Positions 1 through 7,567 of a stretch of 52,401 nt of DNA are shown piece after piece (positions within the stretch are counted from its first letter, which is position 1; the number at the start of each line of letters is the position of its first letter). The stretch covers positions 1 through 52,401 of IMG/VR virus record IMGVR_UViG_3300044990_000705; one strand, 5' to 3'. A program made the translations under genes and the position numbers. Source of the stretch: a virus. The notes beneath the pieces were generated by a model. The model did not search any database. It was not told where the DNA came from and worked only from the letters and a program-made list of their open reading frames with translations.

Positions 1-46
1 TTAAATCATGGGGCACCTCCACCACCGCCCGTGAACATAGTTGGTT
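1..46. repeat. 46-bp terminal direct repeat (left copy)
   Basis: Bases 1-46 are identical to 52356-52401. An exact short repeat at both ends of a contig is the usual sign of a circular or circularly permuted assembly, so the two ends should be joined and the unit length is about 52,355 bp. It could instead be a real short terminal repeat of the virion DNA; sequence alone does not decide. Confidence 0.9.
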
Positions 47-196
47 ATAGATGATCTTAGTTATTATATTCTTACTATTATAAAAAAAAAAGAATAATAT
101 ATATAAAAAAAAATAATAATAAAGATAACAACCACCTAAAGACCACCACTACCACCCAACTATGTTCAAAACCGGAAAATGGGGTGCCCCATGATT
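4..196. other. Long inverted-repeat structure with AT-rich core (origin- or terminus-like)
   Basis: A perfect 14-bp inverted repeat (4-17 and 183-196) encloses a second perfect 12-bp inverted repeat (33-44 and 156-167). The inner arms are half-sites of the genome-wide 23-bp repeat, placed outward. Between them, 45-131 is almost pure A/T with long A-runs, like a DNA-unwinding element. The flanks are C-rich on the top strand. Nested dyads around an easily melted core suit a replication origin or a packaging/terminus region. No initiator protein was recognised, so the role is inferred. Confidence 0.5.
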
Positions 197-252
197 GAAT
201 GATTGAAATCATGATAACATGAAATCATGCAAACAATCAATTGTGGCCTGCC

Positions 253-275
253 CTATGTTCAAAAAATAAACATAG
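253..275. repeat. 23-bp palindromic repeat, copy 1
   Basis: Arms CTATGTTCA and TAAACATAG around an A5 core. It lies in the non-coding region with no gene directly beside it. Confidence 0.9.
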
Positions 276-564
276 CTGGCCTCCAAACCACTGGTCTCCA
301 GCTATCACCTATACCGACATCAAAAGTTATCGTAACTAAAGTTAAAATAAAAAATCTATATCCAAACCATCTGCAATGTCACAAATATGCTCGAAGAATC
401 CTAAAGTGTGTTGAATCGCTAATAAATCCAAAAAGTCACAAGTCCAATGACTAATCTCCCGGCCAGTAATGTCTGATAACATCAAAAAATGCAAAAGTGT
501 CATAACTGCCTCCATTCACAGCATCGCTGTGTGTCGGCATAAGTGATAACTGGAAATCACCAAA

Positions 565-588
565 GCCACTGACCCTCATGTGAGCACT
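565..588. repeat. Left inverted repeat of a one-gene cassette
   Basis: This 24-bp segment matches the reverse complement of 1207-1230 at 21 of 24 positions, with the inner 13 bp (576-588 against 1207-1219) perfect. The pair encloses the single leftward gene 625-1101. Confidence 0.7.
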
Positions 589-624
589 CCAATTGAAGTG
601 CCCTGTTAGTGTTAATCGCTATCG

Positions 625-1101
625 CTAATCATCATCTCCATCTAAAACATCTGCCATCGTTACTGTGGGCTGCAAAATGGGCTGTGCCAATGTTGGCTGT
701 GGTGTCTGGGCTGTCTGAACTGGGCGCTTAACCTGTGGTGGTGCCATTACTGGATCTCCCACATGTTCCATTGCCCAGCTGATGAACTGATCTCTGCGAT
801 CTGGGGTCATCCTCAAAAAAACTGTCTCAACGCTAACTGTGGTGCGCTTACCTGCTGGAGCATACAAACTCTTCACGTTAACTCGCTGAATGCCAACTCC
901 TAATCTCAAAAAGTCATCCCTGTTGAGGCTCCTGCAGTGCGCTTGCCATGTCACCCTTGGACTCTGACCTCCACTGAGCAGGGTCATCATCTCCTGCATG
1001 TCATAACCTGTGAAATCAAACTCCACCTGTGCGGTCACTGTTGCAACCGTCACGCCATTAGCTATCTGGGAAATCCTGATCTGTTGAACCGGTGCTATCA
1101 T
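625..1101 (-). CDS. Hypothetical protein with acidic tail, possible SSB-like
   Basis: 158 residues from the ATG at 1101, chosen because GGAGGT sits 7 bases upstream; a longer reading to 1152 has no such site. The N-terminal ~120 residues look beta-rich and lack a motif I recognise. A proline/glutamine-rich linker follows, and the protein ends in a short acidic tip (DVLDGDDD). That layout (folded domain, PQ linker, acidic tip) is typical of single-stranded-DNA-binding proteins, but the terminal aromatic residue is missing. It is the only gene in the 2.5-kb non-coding region, faces away from TerS, and is bracketed by a 24-bp inverted repeat, suggesting independent acquisition. Confidence 0.7.
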   Translation of the reverse strand: MIAPVQQIRISQIANGVTVATVTAQVEFDFTGYDMQEMMTLLSGGQSPRVTWQAHCRSLNRDDFLRLGVGIQRVNVKSLYAPAGKRTTVSVETVFLRMTPDRRDQFISWAMEHVGDPVMAPPQVKRPVQTAQTPQPTLAQPILQPTVTMADVLDGDDD

Positions 1102-1184
1102 GTGATACCTCCATTGTGTGAAAATGTACGTTAAAGTGGCTGTCCGAATCAACTAAACCCGGCCGCCCTATCTATAACCCTCTA

Positions 1185-1326
1185 ACACCGCAGGTGTCGA
1201 AGTTGAAGTGCTCACATGAAGACCAGTGGCTAACACTGGCAACCATCTAATGGACGAAGTCCATGCTGGCTCCCAATGACCCGCTTCGGGATTCCCGCCT
1301 GCCAACCATAAGCTGGTTGCTGGGAG
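1185..1326. other. Tandem array of five small hairpins (structured RNA or DNA element)
   Basis: Five perfect hairpins follow one another: 1185-1197 (5 bp, loop 3), 1223-1239 (6 bp, loop 5), 1250-1264 (6 bp, loop 3), 1280-1290 (4 bp, loop 3) and 1303-1319 (6 bp, loop 5). A 6-bp outer stem (1270-1275 with 1321-1326) can close the last two into a three-way junction. This is far denser than elsewhere in the genome. It could be a structured RNA or a single-strand DNA origin. No named RNA family was recognised. Confidence 0.55.
1207..1230. repeat. Right inverted repeat of a one-gene cassette
   Basis: Partner of 565-588 (21/24 matches). It overlaps the start of the hairpin array at 1185-1326. Confidence 0.7.
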
Positions 1327-2425
1327 TGCTGAATGTCAAAGATCTCGTTGCTGGCCACTGAGTGTGTCTAATGTATCCAATGGCCCTTATGCTGATTGAA
1401 AAATCTGATGCACGCAATCATAGTGTGGTTCGAAACATACTATGACCAGTTTAGTTTTTTAGACATAGTATGACTCGAAGCCTACTATGCCTTCCTTCCA
1501 CTTGCCACCATCATACACTGTTGGTGGCTATTGTCAAGGCCCTTGCCCTGACCACTTTGTTTGTCGCTTTCGTTAAATACATAATACATGATCCCAGTGG
1601 TTTGTCAACTTTCACATTCCCATGGCTGGAGTGATTTGCCATGTGAACTATGTTCAAAAAATGAACATAGCCACAACCAATCTCATGAAAATCCAAAGGG
1701 GGATGATCCTCCCTTCGGTCGGACAATAGCATTGAGTAGGAAATATATAAGATTTTGAATACCCACAAATATGTGTAATTAACGTGGTGCACGCCTTCAT
1801 ACCACATTTGGCAACCCATACAATCCAACACACCATGCGCCCAGCGCATTGTGGTGGTCATTTGGCGGCCATTAATGGCCATTTCCAACAACAAATACCA
1901 CCACCCCGACCAACCCGCCAACAACACTAACCAATCGAACGTAGTGAGGAATGGCCAGATAGCGACTCTGGTAGCGGTAGCGGCACTATGCTGAAAGCGG
2001 CATTTGTGTTGGCCTTTTGTTAGGTGAGTTAACGTGGTGATGATGGTGGATGGGTGGTGGTTGGTTGGTGTGATTCATCATGGTGTGGTGGTTGCGTGTT
2101 GTGGTGGGCATTGTGGGGCGTTTGAACGGCATTTCCGCCCATAATCACATCCCGCCAACCACATTGCCCCGACCGTAGGGAGTGTATGTTAATCTAAATG
2201 TAGTGAGGAATTTGCCCCGAGCGTAGCGAGTTAGATAGGGATAGCGACAGCGATAGCGGCTAAGATCGCAATAGCCGCTATGTGGCGACCAAAGGGAGCA
2301 AAACAAACCAGATTTAAACTATGGTGATAACAACTGTATCGCGCAACCAGTAATTTTGCGCGATTAAGGTGACTTGGCGGAAAATTTCTGCGCAACCAAA
2401 GGTTGCAATTGTGGGAAATAATGGG
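1327..2425. other. Non-coding, repeat- and hairpin-rich region
   Basis: No gene with a ribosome binding site is seen. Contents: inverted repeat 1436-1444/1464-1472; hairpin 1504-1510/1522-1528 (7 bp); repeat copy 2 (1648-1670); a 14-bp palindrome at 1867-1880; a 12-bp direct repeat at 1941-1952 and 2200-2211; a TGG-rich top-strand tract at 2034-2120; perfect dyads 2253-2262/2272-2281 (10 bp) and 2338-2346/2356-2364 (9 bp); and hairpin 2392-2406 (6 bp, AAA loop). Open frames on the minus strand across 1511-1927 run through the repeat and lack start signals. Confidence 0.6.
1648..1670. repeat. 23-bp palindromic repeat, copy 2
   Basis: Perfect version: 9-bp arms CTATGTTCA/TGAACATAG around an A5 core. 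It lies 1395 bp from copy 1 and 1394 bp from copy 3. Confidence 0.9.
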
Positions 2426-2454
2426 TTGACATCTTGGTAAAAATGTTGTAATGT
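2426..2454 (+). promoter_or_regulatory. Putative sigma70-type late promoter
   Basis: A consensus -35 TTGACA (2426-2431), a 17-bp spacer and TAATGT (2449-2454) lie 37 bases before the TerS start. The same -35, spacer and -10 occur on the minus strand at 48914-48942, which strengthens the call. This is the natural start of the rightward late operon. Confidence 0.6.
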
Positions 2455-2490
2455 GGTTTTAAAATCTTCACACCAAAAAGGCAACTTTGC

Positions 2491-3039
2491 ATGGCTACAC
2501 TAACAAAAGAACAATCTGAGCGTTACACTATGCCATATCGCAGTGACCAACGATTCGGTCCTGTGCTCAGCAAGAAGAATTGGCAAGTAGGCCAACTATG
2601 GGACTTGCATCATGAAGTGATTCGGATGTTGTTGCTGGGAATGAAGCAAACTGACATCGCAGCAAAACTCAACATCACCGATTGCCAAGTCTCGAAGATC
2701 AAAAACTCCCAAGTCGTCCAAGATCGCTTATCGCTGATGCGTGCATCTCGTGATGTTCAAACTATTGACATCTCAAGGGATATTCTGGAAGTTGCACCTC
2801 GTGCCCTAAAACTATTGAAAAATATCGTTGAAAATGAGGGAGAAGGTCGTCAAGCAACTATTGGATTGCGTAGCAAGGTGGCTGAGAGCTTGCTCGACAG
2901 GGCGGGATTTGGGGCAGTGAAGAAATTGCAAAGTGAAAATGTGCATACCTTTTATGATGCTAATGAAATTGAGCGCATAAAGCAAAGGGCTATGCTCGCC
3001 AGCGGCGAGGTGGAAGAGGCCATAGTGGTGAATGGCTAA
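2491..3039 (+). CDS. terS: Terminase small subunit (TerS)
   Basis: 182 residues. A helix-turn-helix is visible at about residues 50-75 (QTDIAAKLNITDCQVSKIKNS), followed by a helical middle and a mixed C-terminus, as in TerS proteins that recognise packaging sites and recruit TerL. It is the first late gene, downstream of a consensus promoter and beside the hairpin-rich region that could hold the packaging site. TerL is 15 kb away at 18124, an unusual separation, with all fibre and lysis genes between. It could alternatively be a DNA-binding regulator. The call rests on the HTH and position. Confidence 0.65.
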   Translation: MATLTKEQSERYTMPYRSDQRFGPVLSKKNWQVGQLWDLHHEVIRMLLLGMKQTDIAAKLNITDCQVSKIKNSQVVQDRLSLMRASRDVQTIDISRDILEVAPRALKLLKNIVENEGEGRQATIGLRSKVAESLLDRAGFGAVKKLQSENVHTFYDANEIERIKQRAMLASGEVEEAIVVNG

Positions 3040-3041
3040 CG

Positions 3042-3064
3042 CTATGTTCAAAAATTAAACAAAG
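3042..3064. repeat. 23-bp palindromic repeat, copy 3
   Basis: Lies between the TerS stop and the fibre start. The 3' arm reads AACAAAG and runs into GAGG, so it forms part of the next ribosome binding site. Confidence 0.9.
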
Positions 3065-3078
3065 AGGACAATGCTGCT

Positions 3079-6000
3079 ATGTACATTCACAAACCGTGGA
3101 AGACATTCTTCGCGCCAACTGTCATAAAGTATGAAGCACCAACTGCTAATGACTACCAATATGACGTACCTACTGTCTGGCTGAACAAAACTACTGATAT
3201 TTGCTATCTGCTGGTGGACAACTCTATGGGTGCTGCCATCTGGGTTAGCCGAGAGAATAGCAATGGTGGCGACTCTGTGTGGGTGTTGTATGGCCAGAAT
3301 GCGTGTTATCTTGCTGGAAATGTGGGCATTGCTACTCCTGACCCAAGCCAAACTCTTACAATCGCTGGAACTATTGGTGGTGGTGAGCATGGAACAGAGT
3401 TCACTGTAGATATGAATGGTAGTGTGATTTGCGGAGACGTGAATAATCAGATCATATCTAATGCTGCGTCTTTCACTGGAACTGTGAATGCAGATGATGG
3501 CTTCTTGGTTGGAAATGACGCTACAAGTGGCAATGTGTTGAAAGCTGATGGAATTTCATTCAAATCTAGTGCTCTCACCAAAAGTGATGTGGGCCTTGAT
3601 AATGTTGACAATGTAAGTGATGCTAACAAAATCATATCTAACCTAACTGCAAGTGCTCTTGCTGCAAAGGCTGACTTGGTAAGTGGCAAAGTTCCAGCAA
3701 CTCAACTCCCTGCTAGTGCATTAATGGAACTTGGAAATGACTCTACCAATGCCTATTGGGGTGATAAGGGCAAAATTGCTTATGACCACTCCCTTGTTGT
3801 AGTTGGAAACCCTCATGCTGTTACAAAGAGTGATGTTGGTCTGGCTAATGTTGACAACACCAGCGACACCGCCAAACCAATCTCCAGTGCTGTCTCCCTA
3901 GCCTTGACTACCAAAGCTGATCTCGTGACTGGCAAAGTCCCTGCTGAGCAACTCCCTCCAATGTCTTATTCTGTTGTTGACTATGCAAATCGTGCTGCTT
4001 TCCCTGATCCGGGCGATAGCAATACCTACTATGTAGCGCTTGACACTATGTATGTCTACTTGTGGGGTGGAGATGGAGTTGGCTATGTGATGATAACTGG
4101 ATCGCTTGTGATAGCTGATAACGCTGTGACAATGGTTAAGATCCAAGATATCGACACAAACACTGTGATTGGGCGGATAGATAGTGGAATTGGAAACCCA
4201 AAGGCGCTGAGTGCCAGTGAACTGCGGGCTATTATTGGCACTGTTGGTATAGCAACTGACGCTATCTGGGATGCCGCTGGGGATCTTGTGGTTGGCTCTG
4301 GTGCTGATGCGGCAGTGCGGCTTGCAAAGGGTTCAAGTGGCCAAGTGCTGACTGCTGGTGCTACCACGTTATCTTGGCAAACACCAGCAACTGGTGGTGG
4401 AACTATAACTGATGTAACCGGCACTAGCCCTGTGGTCTCTAGTGGTGGTACAACTCCTGCCATATCTATGCCTGCTGCAACTGCAAGTGCTCCTGGCCAT
4501 GCAACTGCGGCGCAGATAACTAAACTTGATGGGATTGAGCCAGGTGCTAACGACTACACCCATCCAGGTGGTGATGGCTATCTGCATGTCCCCGCAACTG
4601 CTGGTGCTTCAAATGGCCAAGCTCTGCTTGTTGACACACCTGGAGCTGCTGCTGTGTGGGGAACTATCTCATCAAGTGGTGCTGTGAGTGTTGCTGACAC
4701 CTCATCTATCGATCTGACTCTGAGTGGAAGCCAAATATCTGGCGTAGTGCTGCCTGCTGGAGTGAATCATGACAGTTTGTCAAATTATAGTGCTAACAAA
4801 CATATAGATCATTCGGCTGTAAGTGTGATTGCCGGAACGGGGATGAGTGGAGGTGGAACACTAACTGAATCTCGCACACTGAATTGCACTGTAGTTGGCT
4901 ATTCTGCTGCAACTGCTAGAAGTGATATGATTGCTGCGAGTATTGCTGATGGTGACACTACCCACGCCCCTGATGGCAATTCTGTGTTTGACGCTCTTGC
5001 GCTTAAAGCTAACCTCGTCAGCCCAACTTTCACTGGCACAGTGTTGTGCGCTGCTATAACCGCAAGTGGCATTCTGACTGCTGCGACGATAAAAACTGGC
5101 TCGCTGAACACTACTTATGTCCCCTACTACGATTCCACTAATGGCCTGTCAAATAGCATAATCCGCAGTGTAGCTTCTGTAATTGGCATAGGCATATCTC
5201 CAACTAAAGCATTTTTGCATCTTGCGGCTGCAACTGCGGCTAATGCCAACTTGAAGTTTGAGCCTGCTGGTGTTGAACCAACTAGTGCTGATGTTGGTAG
5301 TTTGTGGTTCTATGTCGATGGTGGAGGGATTCCATATCTGAAGTTCAAAAAAACTAGCTCTGTCACAGTTGACCTACTTGCCATGTCTGGCACATCACAG
5401 TGGACAACAAGTGGAAATAATATCTGGTTTGGCACTGCTACTGTGGGAAGTGTTGGAGTTGGGATTTCTGCTCCTAGTGCACGGTTGCATGTGTATGGAA
5501 CTAATGCTTCTGGGCTTGCGAGCGGTCGGTTTGAGAATACATCAACTACTGGTTATTGCGAGGTTAGAGTAAAATCTGGAACAAATGATCTATATTTTGG
5601 TGCTTGTAGTCCTGGATACACAGGTACTGGATTTGAATCTGGATCGTGGATATGGAATACTGGGGCAGGAAAACTATCTTTTGGTACAAACAATACTGAG
5701 TGCTTTAACATAAATAGCAACAACGTGCTATATGTGTCAACTCCAACTAATCGTTACCACCAGATCTATAAAACACAATCTAGTGTGGATCTGACTGTGC
5801 CAACAACTAATACTTGCTTCTCTCCTGCGCTTACAGGTGGAACTGGCCAAGGAGTTGGCTGGATGCTGCCAATTGTCCCGCAGGTGTTTTGTGGAACTAT
5901 TTGCAATGTAGTGCCTACAATAAGTGGGTCGATGTGGTATGCTACAATTCACTCTAAGGTGCTAAACACTGGAGGAATTGGACTTCAGACAACTTCAGGT

Positions 6001-6813
6001 AGTTATAACTCTGCAATAACCAGTCACATTGGCTTGGTGCATGAAGTTGAGAACAAAGGTGGAAAAAGTGGTGATTGTAGTGCAGTTTTCCATCAAGTAT
6101 ATATGCACGGCCATCTTGCAAATGAAAGTAGCGAATCAACTTCAATTTATTATAGCCATGTCATAGGTGGTTTTCCTGGAGTTGAGGGAAATGATGGGCT
6201 TGGAGCATACTACACCTCTGTCTTTGAGGGCCATCAGTACTATATGAATGGTGGTAGTAACACTCGGGGGTGCAAAGGTTGGTGGCACTTGCTGTATATC
6301 AGCAATAATTTCGCTACTGGTGGATTATCTGCTGGAAATTGGAAATCCTATGATTATATAAGTGCAATACATGGTGTAGATGTTGCTACTTTTGGTGCAG
6401 CAGCTATGAGTGGATATGATATTATGTATGCCGATACTTTTTTAAGGGCTGCTGGAAAATGGCATACTGTCTTTGGTGGTGGAGTAGCTAGTTATGAAGA
6501 TGCAACTACTTTTCAGTTAACCTTAGATGTATGTGGAATAGATCTTTGTACTAATGTATTATATTCTTATGCAACTGTACCAGCCCTTAAAATATCAGAT
6601 GCCACATATATAGACTTAAATGGAAAATTTCCTTATACAGGTACCTGTAAAATTGGATCTGTTTCAAATGGAATTCATATGACTATAATGGGTACAAGTG
6701 GTACAGCAGTAACTGCATTTGGTATAAATAGTTCTGCCACATATCTACGAATAAATAATGTTTTGTATGGATTATCTGTTGATACTAATGGATTTGTAAA
6801 AGCTACTTCATAA
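3079..6813 (+). CDS. Large tail fibre protein
   Basis: 1244 residues, very rich in Gly, Ser, Thr, Ala and Asn. It has repeated fibre units with the signature KSDVGL.NVDN (around residues 170 and 250), each followed by an (A/T)KADLV.GKVPA.QLP segment, typical of trimeric phage tail fibres. A second type of unit (HPGGDGYLHVPA near 495) is shared with the spike at 7564. The N-terminal ~80 residues are the likely virion-attachment part. The C-terminal third shows no chaperone domain and is presumably receptor-binding. The gene sits in its own module bounded by repeats at 3042 and 7140. The ATG at 3079 is about 11 bases from the GAGG, slightly far. Confidence 0.85.
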   Translation: MYIHKPWKTFFAPTVIKYEAPTANDYQYDVPTVWLNKTTDICYLLVDNSMGAAIWVSRENSNGGDSVWVLYGQNACYLAGNVGIATPDPSQTLTIAGTIGGGEHGTEFTVDMNGSVICGDVNNQIISNAASFTGTVNADDGFLVGNDATSGNVLKADGISFKSSALTKSDVGLDNVDNVSDANKIISNLTASALAAKADLVSGKVPATQLPASALMELGNDSTNAYWGDKGKIAYDHSLVVVGNPHAVTKSDVGLANVDNTSDTAKPISSAVSLALTTKADLVTGKVPAEQLPPMSYSVVDYANRAAFPDPGDSNTYYVALDTMYVYLWGGDGVGYVMITGSLVIADNAVTMVKIQDIDTNTVIGRIDSGIGNPKALSASELRAIIGTVGIATDAIWDAAGDLVVGSGADAAVRLAKGSSGQVLTAGATTLSWQTPATGGGTITDVTGTSPVVSSGGTTPAISMPAATASAPGHATAAQITKLDGIEPGANDYTHPGGDGYLHVPATAGASNGQALLVDTPGAAAVWGTISSSGAVSVADTSSIDLTLSGSQISGVVLPAGVNHDSLSNYSANKHIDHSAVSVIAGTGMSGGGTLTESRTLNCTVVGYSAATARSDMIAASIADGDTTHAPDGNSVFDALALKANLVSPTFTGTVLCAAITASGILTAATIKTGSLNTTYVPYYDSTNGLSNSIIRSVASVIGIGISPTKAFLHLAAATAANANLKFEPAGVEPTSADVGSLWFYVDGGGIPYLKFKKTSSVTVDLLAMSGTSQWTTSGNNIWFGTATVGSVGVGISAPSARLHVYGTNASGLASGRFENTSTTGYCEVRVKSGTNDLYFGACSPGYTGTGFESGSWIWNTGAGKLSFGTNNTECFNINSNNVLYVSTPTNRYHQIYKTQSSVDLTVPTTNTCFSPALTGGTGQGVGWMLPIVPQVFCGTICNVVPTISGSMWYATIHSKVLNTGGIGLQTTSGSYNSAITSHIGLVHEVENKGGKSGDCSAVFHQVYMHGHLANESSESTSIYYSHVIGGFPGVEGNDGLGAYYTSVFEGHQYYMNGGSNTRGCKGWWHLLYISNNFATGGLSAGNWKSYDYISAIHGVDVATFGAAAMSGYDIMYADTFLRAAGKWHTVFGGGVASYEDATTFQLTLDVCGIDLCTNVLYSYATVPALKISDATYIDLNGKFPYTGTCKIGSVSNGIHMTIMGTSGTAVTAFGINSSATYLRINNVLYGLSVDTNGFVKATS

Positions 6814-6834
6814 TAACTAAAGGAGAAGTGAAAA

Positions 6835-7128
6835 ATGGAAATTAATGTAAATCAGCCTATTATCGACCTGGATGGAAAAGAGCTTGTTGAAGATGGAAAA
6901 ACAATAACTGTTGGCTTGGTGATATTCCGATCACTATTGGGCGCTTATCAAGATGAGCAAAATCTGAGTGGAGAAGAAAAGTTTTCTCGTGGCGAGCTGG
7001 CAATGCGTGTGAAGAATGCTGAAAACTCGTTAACATTAAAAGCTGAAGACATCGTGCTGGTGAAGAAACTTGTAGCGAAGATGTTTACAACTTTCATCGT
7101 CTGGCAAATGTGGAAAGTTTTAGATTGA
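6835..7128 (+). CDS. Hypothetical protein downstream of fibre
   Basis: 97 residues with AAAGGAG 10 bases upstream. The N-terminus is beta-like and the middle and C-terminus helical, ending in an amphipathic stretch (KLVAKMFTTFIVWQMWKVLD). No motif is recognised. Its place between two fibre genes suggests a fibre assembly or attachment factor, which is inference only. Confidence 0.7.
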   Translation: MEINVNQPIIDLDGKELVEDGKTITVGLVIFRSLLGAYQDEQNLSGEEKFSRGELAMRVKNAENSLTLKAEDIVLVKKLVAKMFTTFIVWQMWKVLD

Positions 7129-7139
7129 TTTGTGAATGG

Positions 7140-7162
7140 CTATGTTCAAAAATTAAACAAAG
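7140..7162. repeat. 23-bp palindromic repeat, copy 4
   Basis: Identical to copy 3. The 3' arm AACAAAG joins GG to make the ribosome binding site of the gene at 7172. Confidence 0.9.
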
Positions 7163-7171
7163 GGCTTTGAA

Positions 7172-7567
7172 ATGAGTGAACAATATCAAATACTACCAGT
7201 TAATGTTCCCTTGACCATATATCAAGGAGTGACATTTTACAAATTGTGGAATTTCTACTTGCCAACTGGTGAGGCTTTTCCATTCTTTGGCGAAGATGGC
7301 TATGCTGAGTGGACTGGCAGGAGTATGATAAAAAGTAACTATGATGACCAAAGCCCTTTGGTTTCACTAACAAGTGCAAATGGTGGAGTTTTCTTTCAAG
7401 AAGCTAATGGCGTAGCGTCTTATGGAATGATAATATCTGCCGCTCAAGCATCTGCCCTCCCTTATGGCAACGCATATTATGATATTGAGTTTGAGCGTCT
7501 TGCTGATGGCTGGGTGATAAGACCACAGCATGGCAAGGTAACTATCATGGCGGAGGTGACGAAATGA
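7172..7567 (+). CDS. Putative virion structural protein upstream of tailspike
   Basis: 131 residues, beta-rich. The pattern (early VPLTIYQGVTFYKLW, final GWVIRPQHGKVTIMAEVTK) resembles small proteins that precede fibre/spike genes in other phages and give a BppU-like N-terminal fold. Its stop overlaps the spike start by 4 bases (ATGA at 7564-7567), implying coupled translation and roughly matched amounts. Confidence 0.65.
   Translation: MSEQYQILPVNVPLTIYQGVTFYKLWNFYLPTGEAFPFFGEDGYAEWTGRSMIKSNYDDQSPLVSLTSANGGVFFQEANGVASYGMIISAAQASALPYGNAYYDIEFERLADGWVIRPQHGKVTIMAEVTK

Larger units (their letters stand above)
197..624. other. Non-coding stretch
   Basis: No convincing gene. It holds one copy of the 23-bp repeat (253-275) and a 6-bp-stem, 3-nt-loop hairpin at 517-531. 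A short open frame at 227-454 lacks a ribosome binding site and runs through the repeat, so I do not call it. Confidence 0.6.

Noticed and set aside
227-454. 75-residue open frame
   Set aside because: No ribosome binding site, unusual composition, and it reads through a repeat copy in the non-coding region.
1420-1475. tRNA-like T-loop (GGTTCGAAAC)
   Set aside because: No acceptor or anticodon stems can be paired around it; the nearby dyad 1436-1472 is a simple inverted repeat.
1511-1927. 138-residue minus-strand open frame
   Set aside because: Runs through repeat copy 2 and low-complexity DNA, with no start signal.
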